DNA of 64,000 nt, from positions 124,001 through 188,000 of the forward strand of contig JACKEJ010000006.1 of NCBI GenBank assembly GCA_020633055.1, written 5' to 3'. A program made the translations under genes and the position numbers. Source of the stretch: Sandaracinaceae bacterium (GTDB lineage: Bacteria; Myxococcota_A; Polyangia; Polyangiales; Houyiibacteriaceae). This document shows positions 22,210 through 30,929 of this stretch, piece after piece. Under the pieces are notes generated by a model. The model made no database searches, was not told the DNA's origin, and saw only the letters and a program-made list of their open reading frames with translations. Positions within the stretch are counted from its first letter, which is position 1; every line of letters starts with the position of its first letter.

Positions 22210-23792
22210 TGCGGCGCATCTCGACCTTCTCGTCCATCGTGGTGCTCGCCTGGCTGCCCGTGCTCGGGTGTTCTTTCGTTGCCGTGGAGGACATCGACCC
22301 GGACATGACGAGCGACCCGGCAGACTGTGTGGCGCTCAACGATGAACCGTCGCTCGCCACCGGCGACCCCTGCCTGCGCTGGCAGCTGGTGGATGGCTTC
22401 TGCCGCATCGGGACGCGGGACACCGATGGGGATGGCGCGAAGGACGCCGAGTGCGCCGCGGCCGACGAGGTCGTGGATTGCGACGAGGAGGACCCGACGC
22501 GCGCGCCGCAGCTCGCGGAGCTGTGCGATGGTGTCGACAACGACTGCGACGAGCGCGTGGACGAGGACGTGTTGACCCCCACGACGCCCTCCGCGACGCA
22601 GGTCGCCACGGGGATCGAGAACGCCTCGTTCGCTGCGCCTCCCGCCAGCGCGCGCGTGGCGGCGTTGTTCAGCAGCCCGGACGGAACGCCGCAGCATGTC
22701 GTCACCACGGCACGCTTCGGCGGGACAGGGAGCGGCACGGTAGCGTTCGCTGCGGGCAGTGTCACCGCACCTGCGCGCGACGGGGCCACACGAGGCACCT
22801 CGGCCCTCGCGGCCCTCGACAGCCAGAGCTACGTGGCAGCGCTGGTACCTGCAGGGGGCTGCCGCCGGGTGGCGCTCGCGACGCTCGGAAGCGACAGCGC
22901 CAGTACGGACCTCAGCTTCCCCGCGGGACACGCCGACGCAGGCTTGCCGGACGTCTCGGGTGAGACGTGCCTCACGGCTGGCATGCCGACGGACCAGCGC
23001 GCGCGCACGCCCGCGCTGGCGGCGAGCACGTCGCGGGTGCTCGCCGCGTGGGTGGCGGGGGCGTTCCTGGACACCTGCGGCGTCTCCGGGAGCGCGGCGC
23101 CCGTCGTCGTGAACGGCGCGACCTTCAACGCCAACTCGCGCGTGCTCACGCCGGGCAGCGCCGCCGCGCTCTCACTCGGGAGCAGCCACGACGCCAGCGG
23201 TCCGGCGGTGATCGCCCTCGGCGCCGACGGCTTCGTCGTTGCGCACGCGGATGGGTCGGACGTGGTGCTCTCGCGGGTGAGCGTGGACGCGAGCGGAGTC
23301 CCGACGCTGGCTCAGGCGGTGCGCCACGACGTCGGTGACGGTCTCGACGTGGGTGACGTCGCGCTCGTGAAGATGAGCGACACTCAGCTGCTCCTCGCGT
23401 ACCGCGTCGGCTGCGGCACGCAGGCGCGCGTCATCACGTCCGTCCAGTCGCGCGACGCCAACTCGGGGGAGCTGGCCGCAACGCTCGGGACGGCACGGTC
23501 CGTGGAGACGGGGAGCAGCGCACAGCGCCGCCCCCAGCTGGCGGTGCGGGAGCTGCCAGTGGGCGCCACCGTGGTGTGGGAGGTCGGCGCGACGCTGCGG
23601 ACCCGTCAGCTCGATGGCGCCGGGGTGCCGCTCGGCGCGGTGCAGACGGCCTACAGCAGCCCCGGGACCCTGGGGGTAGGGCACTACGTGTATCCGCTGC
23701 CGGACGCCGCGGCGTTCGGGTTGCTGGTTGCGGAGGACGCAGCCTCTGGGGGCGGCGCGCTGCAGAGCCTCGAGCTGCGCTGCTCCCCTTAG
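22209..23792 (+). CDS. Lipoprotein with MopE-type metal-binding motif
   Basis: A 527-residue exported protein starting in a TGATG overlap with the previous stop. Lipobox LPVLGC (Cys 21). A single MopE-like block follows near residues 65-120 (DTDGDGAKDAEC, DCDEEDPTRAPQLAELCDG, DNDCDERVDED). The remaining 400 residues are beta-rich and repetitive in feel (many short strands, VLAAWVAG, VVLSRVSVDASG), like a propeller. The same type of MopE block occurs in the 1230-residue lipoprotein on the other side of the kinase, so the region looks like a small surface-protein cluster. Function unknown. Confidence 0.78.
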   Translation: MRRISTFSSIVVLAWLPVLGCSFVAVEDIDPDMTSDPADCVALNDEPSLATGDPCLRWQLVDGFCRIGTRDTDGDGAKDAECAAADEVVDCDEEDPTRAPQLAELCDGVDNDCDERVDEDVLTPTTPSATQVATGIENASFAAPPASARVAALFSSPDGTPQHVVTTARFGGTGSGTVAFAAGSVTAPARDGATRGTSALAALDSQSYVAALVPAGGCRRVALATLGSDSASTDLSFPAGHADAGLPDVSGETCLTAGMPTDQRARTPALAASTSRVLAAWVAGAFLDTCGVSGSAAPVVVNGATFNANSRVLTPGSAAALSLGSSHDASGPAVIALGADGFVVAHADGSDVVLSRVSVDASGVPTLAQAVRHDVGDGLDVGDVALVKMSDTQLLLAYRVGCGTQARVITSVQSRDANSGELAATLGTARSVETGSSAQRRPQLAVRELPVGATVVWEVGATLRTRQLDGAGVPLGAVQTAYSSPGTLGVGHYVYPLPDAAAFGLLVAEDAASGGGALQSLELRCSP

Positions 23793-23798
23793 CGTGGC

Positions 23799-25442
23799 TC
23801 AGCGCCTGCGACGCACACGGCGCAGGACGCCGTGCGTGAAGGTGCTGGCCTCCTCGACCCCGAGCACGTGCGCCACGCCGAGGTAGACCAAGCCGCCGAG
23901 CACCACCGCCGCCCCGAGCAGGCCCAGCTGCGTGGGCGCGAGCGCGTCGCTCAGCCATGGGCGCGACGCGGTGAGCGCGATCAGCAGGACCCCCATGACG
24001 GCGGACGCCACCCCCATGCGTGCCGCCGCGCCCACCACGCGGCCCAGCCCCAGACGTCCCGTGCGCCGGCGCAAGAGGGCCAGCAGCACCCCCAGCTGAG
24101 CGAGCGCGGCGAGCGAGATGGCCAGCGTCAGACCGGCGTGACGCATGCTGTCCATCAGCAGCCAGCTCAGCGCGGCGAAGACGACGAGGTTCGTCGCGCT
24201 GGCCGCCACTTGGGTGCTGGTGTCGTTGTGCGCGTGGAACATGGGCACCACGGTGCGCACCGAGGCCACGGCCCAGATGCCTGCCGCCTGGAACACCAGG
24301 CCGTAGGCGGTCTCCTGCACATCGCTCGGCGAGAACTCACCGCGCCCGAAGAGCACCGCCACGATGGGCAGGGCCAGCGCTCCGAGCGCCACGGTCGACG
24401 GGATGGCCACGAAGAGGGTCATGCGCAGCGTCGCTCGGAACAGCGCGAGGGCCTCTTCGCGGTCGCCGCGTGACACGATCTCACTCAACGATGGCAGCGC
24501 AGCCGACGCGATGGCGAGCGCGAACATGCCCTGCGGGATCTCCACCAGGCGCTGCGCGTACCACAGCCAGCTCACTGGGCCGCGTCCGAGGTGGCTGGCG
24601 AACTGCCGCGCGAAGATGACGTTGAGCTGGTACACGCCGAGGGACGCGAGCAGCGGCAGGAGCAGCCGCATGGCCTTGCGGACGTAGGGGTCGCGGTGGC
24701 TGCCTGCTGCCGTCAGTCCGAAGCCGAGGCGACGCAGCGTCGGCCACTGGGCGAGCACCTGGAGGGCCCCTCCCACGAGCACACCCGAGGCGAGCGCGTA
24801 CCACGTGGGCAGGCCCAGGCTGTCGAGCAGCGGGACCATCAGCAGGCAGGCCAGCACCAGGGCCACGTTGAGCAGCGCGGGCGAGAGGGCCGGGGCCGTG
24901 AACGACTTGCGGGAGTGCAGCGCCGCGGTGACCAGCGCGGCCACGCCCATCAGGAAGATGTAGGGGAAGACCCAGCGCGTCATCTGCACGGTCAGGTCGA
25001 AGCGCTGTGGGTCGAAGCCCGATGCGTACGCATAGACGAGCGGGCCAGCGAGCAGCACGCCCAGCACGGTGACGACCCCGAGCACGGGCACCATCACGCG
25101 TACGAGCCCGCCGAACACGGTCGCCGCGCGCTCCGTGCCCTCCTTCTCGCGGGCCTCGGTGAGCACCGGGACGAACGCGCCCGACGCGGCGCCTTCCCCG
25201 AAAAGCACGCGCAGCGCGTTCGGGATGGTGAAGGCCATGAAGAAGGCGTCGGTCAGCCCCACCGCGAAGGTGGCGGCGATGACCACGTCGCGCACGGCGC
25301 CCAGAAACCGCGAGAGGAGGATCCCGACACCTACCAGTCCAGCACGGCGCGCCACAGCGCTCGACTCGGCGGCGGGCGCGGCGGTGGCTGGCGATGGTGG
25401 TGCGACCGGACCGACGGGGGGCTGTGCAGGTTCGGTGGTCAC
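23799..25442 (-). CDS. murJ: Lipid II flippase MurJ
   Basis: A 547-residue integral membrane protein of the MviN/MurJ family, which moves lipid II across the inner membrane for peptidoglycan synthesis. About 14 hydrophobic segments are readable. Family signatures include LSRFLGAVRDVVIAATFAVG, DAFFMAFTIPNALRVLFGEG near the front (with the conserved Arg residues of the cavity), ISLAALAQLG and the loop NVIFARQFASHLGRGPVSWL. An Ala/Pro-rich cytoplasmic N-terminal tail of about 30 residues precedes the first helix. It lies 17 bases after the isocitrate dehydrogenase gene on the same strand, and is convergent with the MopE lipoprotein gene 6 bases away. Confidence 0.93.
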   Translation of the reverse strand: MTTEPAQPPVGPVAPPSPATAAPAAESSAVARRAGLVGVGILLSRFLGAVRDVVIAATFAVGLTDAFFMAFTIPNALRVLFGEGAASGAFVPVLTEAREKEGTERAATVFGGLVRVMVPVLGVVTVLGVLLAGPLVYAYASGFDPQRFDLTVQMTRWVFPYIFLMGVAALVTAALHSRKSFTAPALSPALLNVALVLACLLMVPLLDSLGLPTWYALASGVLVGGALQVLAQWPTLRRLGFGLTAAGSHRDPYVRKAMRLLLPLLASLGVYQLNVIFARQFASHLGRGPVSWLWYAQRLVEIPQGMFALAIASAALPSLSEIVSRGDREEALALFRATLRMTLFVAIPSTVALGALALPIVAVLFGRGEFSPSDVQETAYGLVFQAAGIWAVASVRTVVPMFHAHNDTSTQVAASATNLVVFAALSWLLMDSMRHAGLTLAISLAALAQLGVLLALLRRRTGRLGLGRVVGAAARMGVASAVMGVLLIALTASRPWLSDALAPTQLGLLGAAVVLGGLVYLGVAHVLGVEEASTFTHGVLRRVRRRR

Positions 25443-25459
25443 GCAGGGGTCGTCTCGGT

Positions 25460-26491
25460 TCAGCTCGGCAGCCGCTCGATGAGCGCGTCGACGAAGCCCA
25501 TCGTGTTGAGCGACCCGCCCAGGTCGCCGGTCTTCTGACCGTCCGAGAGGGCCTGGTTGTAGGCCGCCTTGATGCGCTCGCTGGCCTTCGCGCAGGCAGC
25601 GTCCGCGCGTGACTCGGCCAGGTGGTTGAGCATCATCACGCCGCTCATGATGAAGGCCAGCGGGTTGGCGATGCCCTTGCCCGCGATGTCCGGCGCGGAG
25701 CCGTGGACGGCCTCGAACACCGCGCCGTCGCGCCCGAAGTTGGCGCCCGGTACCACGCCGAGCCCACCGACGAGGCCGGCGCAGAGGTCGCTGATGACGT
25801 CGCCGTAGAGGTTCTCGAGCAGCAGCACGTCGAAGCGCGTGGGGTCTTGGACCAGCCGCATGCAGCCCGCGTCGATGATGATCTCTTCGTACTCGATGTC
25901 CGTGTATCCACCCTGCTCGCGGGACTCACGCGCGCACCGTGTGAAGAGGCCGTCGCTCAGCTTCATGATGTTCGCTTTGTGCATCACGGTGACCTTCTTG
26001 CGACCGCGCTCGCGCGCGTACGCGAAGCCGTAGTCGGCGATGCGACGGCAGGCCTTCTCGGTGGCGACCTTCAGCGACGTGACGACGCCCTCGGTCACGA
26101 CGTTCTCGATGCCGCTGTAGAGGCCCTCGGTGTTCTCTCGCAGCACGACGATGTCGACGTCCTGGAAGCGGGTCTCGACACCCGCCAGGTTGCGGATGGG
26201 GCGCACGGCGGCGTAGAGGTCCAGCTGCTTGCGGAGCTGCACGTTCACGGAGGTGAAGCCCTTGCCGACCGGCGTGGTGCACGGTCCTTTGAGCGCGACA
26301 CGGTGCTTGCGCACGGCTTCCAAGGTGGACTCCGGCATCACCTCGCCGCTGTCGGCCAGTGCTGCAACGCCGGCGTGGTGCTCTTCGAACACGATGGGTG
26401 CTTGGACGGCCGTGAACAGCTTCTGCACGGCCGCCGACACTTCGGGGCCGATGCCATCACCAGGAATGAGTACGACGGTGTGCTGGGTCAT
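25460..26491 (-). CDS. NAD-type isocitrate dehydrogenase (IDH3-like)
   Basis: A 343-residue beta-decarboxylating dehydrogenase of the TCA cycle. Seen: LIPGDGIGPEVS at the N-terminus, VVLRENTEGLYSGIEN (about residues 113-127) typical of isocitrate rather than isopropylmalate enzymes, the catalytic HKANIMKLSDGLF, the metal-binding ENLYGDVISDLCAGLVGG and the cofactor site HGSAPDIAGKGIANP (about 260-274). Asp-Ile in that site, where the NADP enzymes have Lys-Tyr, points to NAD. The start was chosen at the ATG opening MTQHTVVLIPGDG; longer readings have no support. murJ follows 17 bases later. Confidence 0.88.
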   Translation of the reverse strand: MTQHTVVLIPGDGIGPEVSAAVQKLFTAVQAPIVFEEHHAGVAALADSGEVMPESTLEAVRKHRVALKGPCTTPVGKGFTSVNVQLRKQLDLYAAVRPIRNLAGVETRFQDVDIVVLRENTEGLYSGIENVVTEGVVTSLKVATEKACRRIADYGFAYARERGRKKVTVMHKANIMKLSDGLFTRCARESREQGGYTDIEYEEIIIDAGCMRLVQDPTRFDVLLLENLYGDVISDLCAGLVGGLGVVPGANFGRDGAVFEAVHGSAPDIAGKGIANPLAFIMSGVMMLNHLAESRADAACAKASERIKAAYNQALSDGQKTGDLGGSLNTMGFVDALIERLPS

Positions 26492-26651
26492 GGAACCTCG
26501 GGGGGGCTGACGGGACGGGCCAAGCGTAGAGCGTGAGTCCGCTGGGGTGCAACGCAAGAGCAAGGATCGGGATCGCTCAGCGCCGGTCGGAACGCTTTCT
26601 ACGTCACGCTCTCGCGCGTCTGCGCGACCGAGTGGGGCACAACCAGCGAAA

Positions 26652-26680
26652 TTGCGGCGCACGGGGCTGGAAGCTATCTA
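26652..26680 (+). promoter_or_regulatory. Sigma-70-like promoter for hslO
   Basis: TTGCGG at 26652-26657 and TATCTA at 26675-26680, 17 bases apart, within the 237-base divergent gap between the isocitrate dehydrogenase and hslO starts. The expected transcript would begin about 40 bases before the hslO ATG. It is recognised by pattern only. No matching promoter for the opposite strand stands out. Confidence 0.5.
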
Positions 26681-26728
26681 CTCTCGTGCGATGGAACCCG
26701 ACCGACATTCAGCGAGGACACTGACGCC

Positions 26729-27628
26729 ATGAGCTCGAAGCCCGAAGAGGTCACCACCGACCGCGTCCTGCGCGCCATGACCGACGACGGCGCGTTCCGC
26801 ATCATGGCTGCGCGCACGACGGAGACCGTGCGCGGGGTGGTGGCCGCTCAGCGCCTGGCGGGGGACGACGCGCGCCAGCTGGGGCGCCTCGTCACGGCCG
26901 CCGTGCTGTACCGCGAGACCATGGCGCCGACCCTGCGGGTGCAGATCGTGCTCCAGGGCGCGAACGGCACGGGCCACCTGCTGGCGGATAGCAACCCGGA
27001 GGGCTGGTCTCGCGGGTTGCTGCAGCGCCGCACGGACGGTCCGGTACAGCTCGGCCAGGGCGCCATGCTGCAGCTCATCCGCAGCTTGCCCAACGGAGAC
27101 CTGCACCGCGGCGTGGTGGAGATGCCCGAGAGCGGCGACATCGCCGAAGGGGTCATGAGCTACATGCAATCGTCCGAGCAGATCAGCACGATGGTCGCGG
27201 TGGACGTGGTGCTGGACGATGCGGGTCAGGTCGCCGCAGCCGGCGGCTACCTGGTGCAGATCCTGCCCGAGTACAAGGAGCGCGCCGGTGCGCTGGCGCT
27301 GATGAGCGCCCGGCTAGAGGACTTCGAGGACATCGCGGAGCGCCTGGTCCGCGAAGACGCGTCCCCCGACCATCTGGTGGCCGAGATCTTCTATGGCATG
27401 GACCACACCATGCTGGGCGACTCCCCGCTGCGCTTCGGCTGCAACTGCAGCAAGGAGCGGGTCATGGCCAGTCTGCGCACGCTGAGCGACGACGATCTGA
27501 GCGGACTCATCGCCGACGGAAACGATCTGGACATGAGCTGTGACCACTGCGGGACCCCGTACATCGTCAAGGTGCCGGAGCTGGAGGCGATCGTCGCCAA
27601 GCGCCTGCGCGAGACGATCGTCCAGTAG
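26729..27628 (+). CDS. hslO: Redox-regulated chaperone Hsp33
   Basis: A 299-residue cytoplasmic holdase of the Hsp33 family, activated by oxidation and unfolding. The N-terminal substrate-binding domain is present (DDGAFRIMAARTTETV, then QRRTDGPVQLGQG). The C-terminal redox switch holds the zinc-binding cysteines in the family order CNC (about residues 237-239) and CDHC (about 270-273). All four cysteines are intact. It has a good promoter candidate upstream and converges on the exporter gene with 11 bases between stops. Cys-based activation by oxidants is a family property. Confidence 0.95.
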   Translation: MSSKPEEVTTDRVLRAMTDDGAFRIMAARTTETVRGVVAAQRLAGDDARQLGRLVTAAVLYRETMAPTLRVQIVLQGANGTGHLLADSNPEGWSRGLLQRRTDGPVQLGQGAMLQLIRSLPNGDLHRGVVEMPESGDIAEGVMSYMQSSEQISTMVAVDVVLDDAGQVAAAGGYLVQILPEYKERAGALALMSARLEDFEDIAERLVREDASPDHLVAEIFYGMDHTMLGDSPLRFGCNCSKERVMASLRTLSDDDLSGLIADGNDLDMSCDHCGTPYIVKVPELEAIVAKRLRETIVQ

Positions 27629-27639
27629 GGGCGAGGCGC

Positions 27640-30258
27640 TCAGCCGTCTTCGCGGTCGCGTCGGACGGCCGCAGCCAGGCGCGCATCTTCTTCGCGGTGC
27701 GCGGCCCGCACCGCGCGGCTCAGGCCGGCCACGGAGAGCAGGGCTGGCTGGACCACCAGGGTCGCCAACAGGCTGAGCGCGACCGTGACGGAGATCAGCT
27801 CGCCAAAGTGCCGCACGGGGACGAACGAGCTCATCAGCAGCACGGCGAAGCCCGCCATGAGCGTGAGCCCGCTGACCACGATGGCGCGTCCGGTTCCCCG
27901 CGCCGCACGCACCAAGGCCGCGTTGCTGCGCAATCCACGGGCGGTCTCCTCGCGGAAGCGCGCCAGGACGTGGATGGTGCCGTCGACGGCGAGGCCGAGG
28001 CTGATGCTGAAGATGATGACCGTGGCTGCGTTCAGGGGGATGCCGCGGATGACCATGTAGGCCAACGTCCCGACCAGCGGGATGAGGTTGGGCGGGATGC
28101 TCAGGAGGCCCAAGCGCACGCTCCGGAACAGCAGGGAGAGGAGCACGAAGATGATGACGATGGCCGTCGCCAAGCTGGATCCGAGGTCGTGCACCACCGC
28201 GCGCTGACCGCGTGATCCGTCGTGCGCCTCCCCTGTGAACCCGTGCCGCACGCCGCTGCCCTCGGGGAACACGCGGTCGATCTCGGCCTCGAGGTCGTCG
28301 ATGAGCGCCATCGTCGCCTGCGCGCCCACGTCACGCACCATGATCTGGAGCCGCACCATCCGCCCCTCGTTGGTCTCCCAGTTGTCCAGGGGGTTCTCGT
28401 CGCGCTTGCGGAGGATGGTCTGCACCGCGTGCACCGCGCGCGGGTCTGGGAAGGGCTCCTGTCGGATGTGGTCGTCTCCGGCGACCAACGCGAGCGTCGA
28501 GCGGATGACGTCGGCGTGGTCCAGCCCGGTGATGACCTCGGGCCGCTCCATGGCCCAGTCACGCACGGCGTCGAGGCGGGCGATCTGGGCGGGGTCGTCG
28601 AAGGCGCCTGCCGTCTCGGACTGGAACACGATCTCGAGCGGGCGGACGCCGTCGAGCTTCTCTTCGAGCAGGCGCGTCGTGACGTAGACGTCGTCTTGAG
28701 GGTCGAATTGGTCGAGCAGCGCGTGGTCGACCTTCAGGTCCTTCGACACGAAAATGAGCGCACCCAGCGCGATCGCCGTGCCGAGGAGCGCCATTCCGGG
28801 CCGCCGCAGGATGCGCGCCGTCATCAGCATGATGCTGCCCTCGAGCCAGCCGCCCCACGACTTGGACGTCTGATCTGGCTCCTTGGCCCACGTCATGATG
28901 GTGGGCAGGAACGTCATGGTCACCACGTAGGCCACCATCACGCCCACTGCGGACGTGACGCCGAAGTGACGCAGCATCACCGTCCGCGACACCACGAGGG
29001 AGGCCAGGCCCACTGCGGTGGTGAGCGACGTGAGCGCGCACGCGACGGCCATGGTGTGGATCGTACGACGCCCCGCTTCGTCCCGATCGGGGGTGCGCCC
29101 GAGCTCCTCTCGGTATCTCCCGACGATGTGGATGGAGTCGCTTATGCCGATGATGATCAGCAACACCGGGATGATGTTGTTGATGACGTTCATCGGTTCG
29201 TGCGCGATCACCATGCCGCCCACCACCATCACCGTGGTGATGACGACCGCTCCCAGCGGGAGGAACACGCCAGGCAGCCAGCGGAAGCTGAGGTAGAGCA
29301 GGAGCACGCAGACCAGCAGGGTGATGGGGATCAGCTTGAGCTGATCGTTCCGCATCTTCTCCACCATCGTGGCGCGCAGGTAGGGCAACCCCCCGATGTG
29401 TACGGAGACCCCTGCCGGAGCCGGGTGGTTCGTCAGGTGCTGACGCAGCGCGTCCACCGCGCGATGGGTCTCACGCGGGCTCATGTCCTTCAGTCGTACG
29501 GCGACCGCCGCGACCGTGTGGTCCGCGCTGATCAGCCGACCGATCAGGAGCGGCGACTGGTCGACCGCCATGGCGATCTCGCGCGCTTGCTCGGCGGTCA
29601 CCTCGGGGCCCGTGATGACCGGGTCCACGCGCAGCTCGGTGGACAACGCAGGGCCGACCTGCGCCAGCCCGCCAGGGAAGTACGTGGGGTAGCTCTCGAT
29701 GATGTCGAGCAGCGCGTCCACCATCTCTTGGTCGTAGTCGTCCTGAGACGCAGCCCAGTCGGAGTCCTCTCCATCTTCGCCTTCGGGCCCGAGGAGATCG
29801 TCCAGGTCTTCGAGCGACTCACCAGCAGGCGCACCGTCCGGCTCGTCGTCGGGGCCGACCAGATCATCGAGGTCCTCGAGGGACTCCCCGCTCGGGGCGG
29901 GGGCGGCCCCACGCACCCGGCGAGGCAAGGGCAACGTCGTGATGCTGTCCGCGCTCTCGACCCAGGGCTGCTCCCGGAAAGACAGGGACAGCTCGTGAAC
30001 GTACCCGAGCGCGGCCGGTGAGAGCACGTCGTCCGTCTGGATCAGCAGCGCGATGACCTTCTCCCGACTCCCGAAGGAGCGCTCGAACAACGCGGCCACG
30101 TCCTCACCCTCTCGCTCGAACGAGGAGATGAGGTTCTCGGGTGCAGGATCCGCTTGAATGTCGGGGATTTGCACCCCGAGCGCGACCGTGAGTAGCGCGA
30201 GCACGCTGAGCACCAGGGCCCGCCTGCGCGTCACCAAATTGGCTAGCCAGTTCAGCAC
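27640..30258 (-). CDS. RND-superfamily exporter (MMPL/SSD type) with acidic insert
   Basis: An 872-residue membrane protein with two copies of the RND layout: a first helix (ALVLSVLALLTVALG), a large periplasmic loop, five to six helices including FLPLGAVVITTVMVVGGMV and IIPVLLIIIGISDSIHIV, then the second half (GLAVDGTIHVLARFREE in the repeated motif). The GDSIH and VDGTIH stretches are the matching conserved motifs of each half. It most resembles the predicted lipid or hopanoid type exporters. An odd insert near residues 118-170 holds a tandem pair of ESLEDLDDL. The GTG at 30258 was chosen; an earlier GTG (30282) is possible. The substrate is unknown. Confidence 0.82.
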   Translation of the reverse strand: MLNWLANLVTRRRALVLSVLALLTVALGVQIPDIQADPAPENLISSFEREGEDVAALFERSFGSREKVIALLIQTDDVLSPAALGYVHELSLSFREQPWVESADSITTLPLPRRVRGAAPAPSGESLEDLDDLVGPDDEPDGAPAGESLEDLDDLLGPEGEDGEDSDWAASQDDYDQEMVDALLDIIESYPTYFPGGLAQVGPALSTELRVDPVITGPEVTAEQAREIAMAVDQSPLLIGRLISADHTVAAVAVRLKDMSPRETHRAVDALRQHLTNHPAPAGVSVHIGGLPYLRATMVEKMRNDQLKLIPITLLVCVLLLYLSFRWLPGVFLPLGAVVITTVMVVGGMVIAHEPMNVINNIIPVLLIIIGISDSIHIVGRYREELGRTPDRDEAGRRTIHTMAVACALTSLTTAVGLASLVVSRTVMLRHFGVTSAVGVMVAYVVTMTFLPTIMTWAKEPDQTSKSWGGWLEGSIMLMTARILRRPGMALLGTAIALGALIFVSKDLKVDHALLDQFDPQDDVYVTTRLLEEKLDGVRPLEIVFQSETAGAFDDPAQIARLDAVRDWAMERPEVITGLDHADVIRSTLALVAGDDHIRQEPFPDPRAVHAVQTILRKRDENPLDNWETNEGRMVRLQIMVRDVGAQATMALIDDLEAEIDRVFPEGSGVRHGFTGEAHDGSRGQRAVVHDLGSSLATAIVIIFVLLSLLFRSVRLGLLSIPPNLIPLVGTLAYMVIRGIPLNAATVIIFSISLGLAVDGTIHVLARFREETARGLRSNAALVRAARGTGRAIVVSGLTLMAGFAVLLMSSFVPVRHFGELISVTVALSLLATLVVQPALLSVAGLSRAVRAAHREEDARLAAAVRRDREDG

Positions 30259-30388
30259 GGTGTGGTTCCGTTCGGGATGCACGGCGGCATCGTAGACGGT
30301 TTTGGCGTCACGAGCGCCTGGTTGTCGCGCACACTCACGGAGCCCCATATGACGCGGAAACAGGGGGGGTGGCAAGCACAGCCCTGCC

Positions 30389-30417
30389 TTGACTTCCGAC
30401 CATCGGCCGGCTAGACA
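30389..30417 (+). promoter_or_regulatory. Sigma-70-like promoter for rpsT
   Basis: TTGACT at 30389-30394, exactly 17 bases, then TAGACA at 30412-30417. The rpsT ribosome site AGGAGA at 30430-30435 and the GTG start at 30444 follow directly, so the leader would be only about 20 bases. It is the best promoter match in the window and sits in the divergent gap between the exporter and rpsT. Confidence 0.65.
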
Positions 30418-30443
30418 CAGCGCCCCATCAGGAGAGTCCTCGC

Positions 30444-30704
30444 GTGGCCAATCACGAATCCAGCAAGAAGCGCATCAAGCAGACCCTGCGTCGCACCGAG
30501 CGCAACAAGCACGTCCGCTCCACCGTCCGTTCTTTCGTCAAGTCGGCCCGCCTCGCGATCGAGTCCGGCGACAAGGCGGCCGCTACGTCGGCGCTGGCCG
30601 AGGCCGTGCGTCGCATCGACATGGCGGTGTCCAAGGGCGTCTACCATCGCAAGACCGGCTCGCGCTACATCTCGCGCCTCAGCGCGCAGGTCGCCAGCCT
30701 CTGA
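30444..30704 (+). CDS. rpsT: 30S ribosomal protein S20
   Basis: An 86-residue, very basic helical protein of the S20 family that binds 16S rRNA early in small-subunit assembly. The start is GTG, after a strong AGGAGA ribosome site; the protein begins ANHESSKKRIKQTLRRTERN, as is typical. The middle contains SFVKSARLAIESGD and the end KGVYHRKTGSRYISRLSAQV, both classic for S20. It is a single-gene unit with its own promoter upstream and a strong terminator after it. Confidence 0.97.
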   Translation: MANHESSKKRIKQTLRRTERNKHVRSTVRSFVKSARLAIESGDKAAATSALAEAVRRIDMAVSKGVYHRKTGSRYISRLSAQVASL

Positions 30705-30710
30705 GTCTCC

Positions 30711-30775
30711 GGGCCTTCGGGCCCTGCGCGCCAACGCACGGTGCAGCGATACGAGGGCCCCTCGCGGGCCCTTTT
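30711..30775 (+). terminator. rpsT terminator (two hairpins)
   Basis: First a short hairpin, GGGCC-TTCG-GGCCC at 30711-30724. Then GGGCCC at 30755-30760 pairs with GGGCCC at 30766-30771 around CTCGC and is followed by TTTT at 30772-30775, a Rho-independent terminator pattern. They lie 7 and 51 bases after the rpsT stop. The remaining bases up to the holA stop show no convincing gene. Confidence 0.75.
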
Positions 30776-30929
30776 CGCGTGTCCGCAGCTGAGGGTGGTA
30801 GTCCGTAGCGTCCATGGGCGAGACGCCGACGATGACGGGCCGCTGCGTCCCAAACCCAGCGATTCCCGGCGTCGCCGTGGGTCGTGTCCGAGGCACTGGG
30901 GAGCCAAGGCACGAAGCCGCGAGGCGAGC

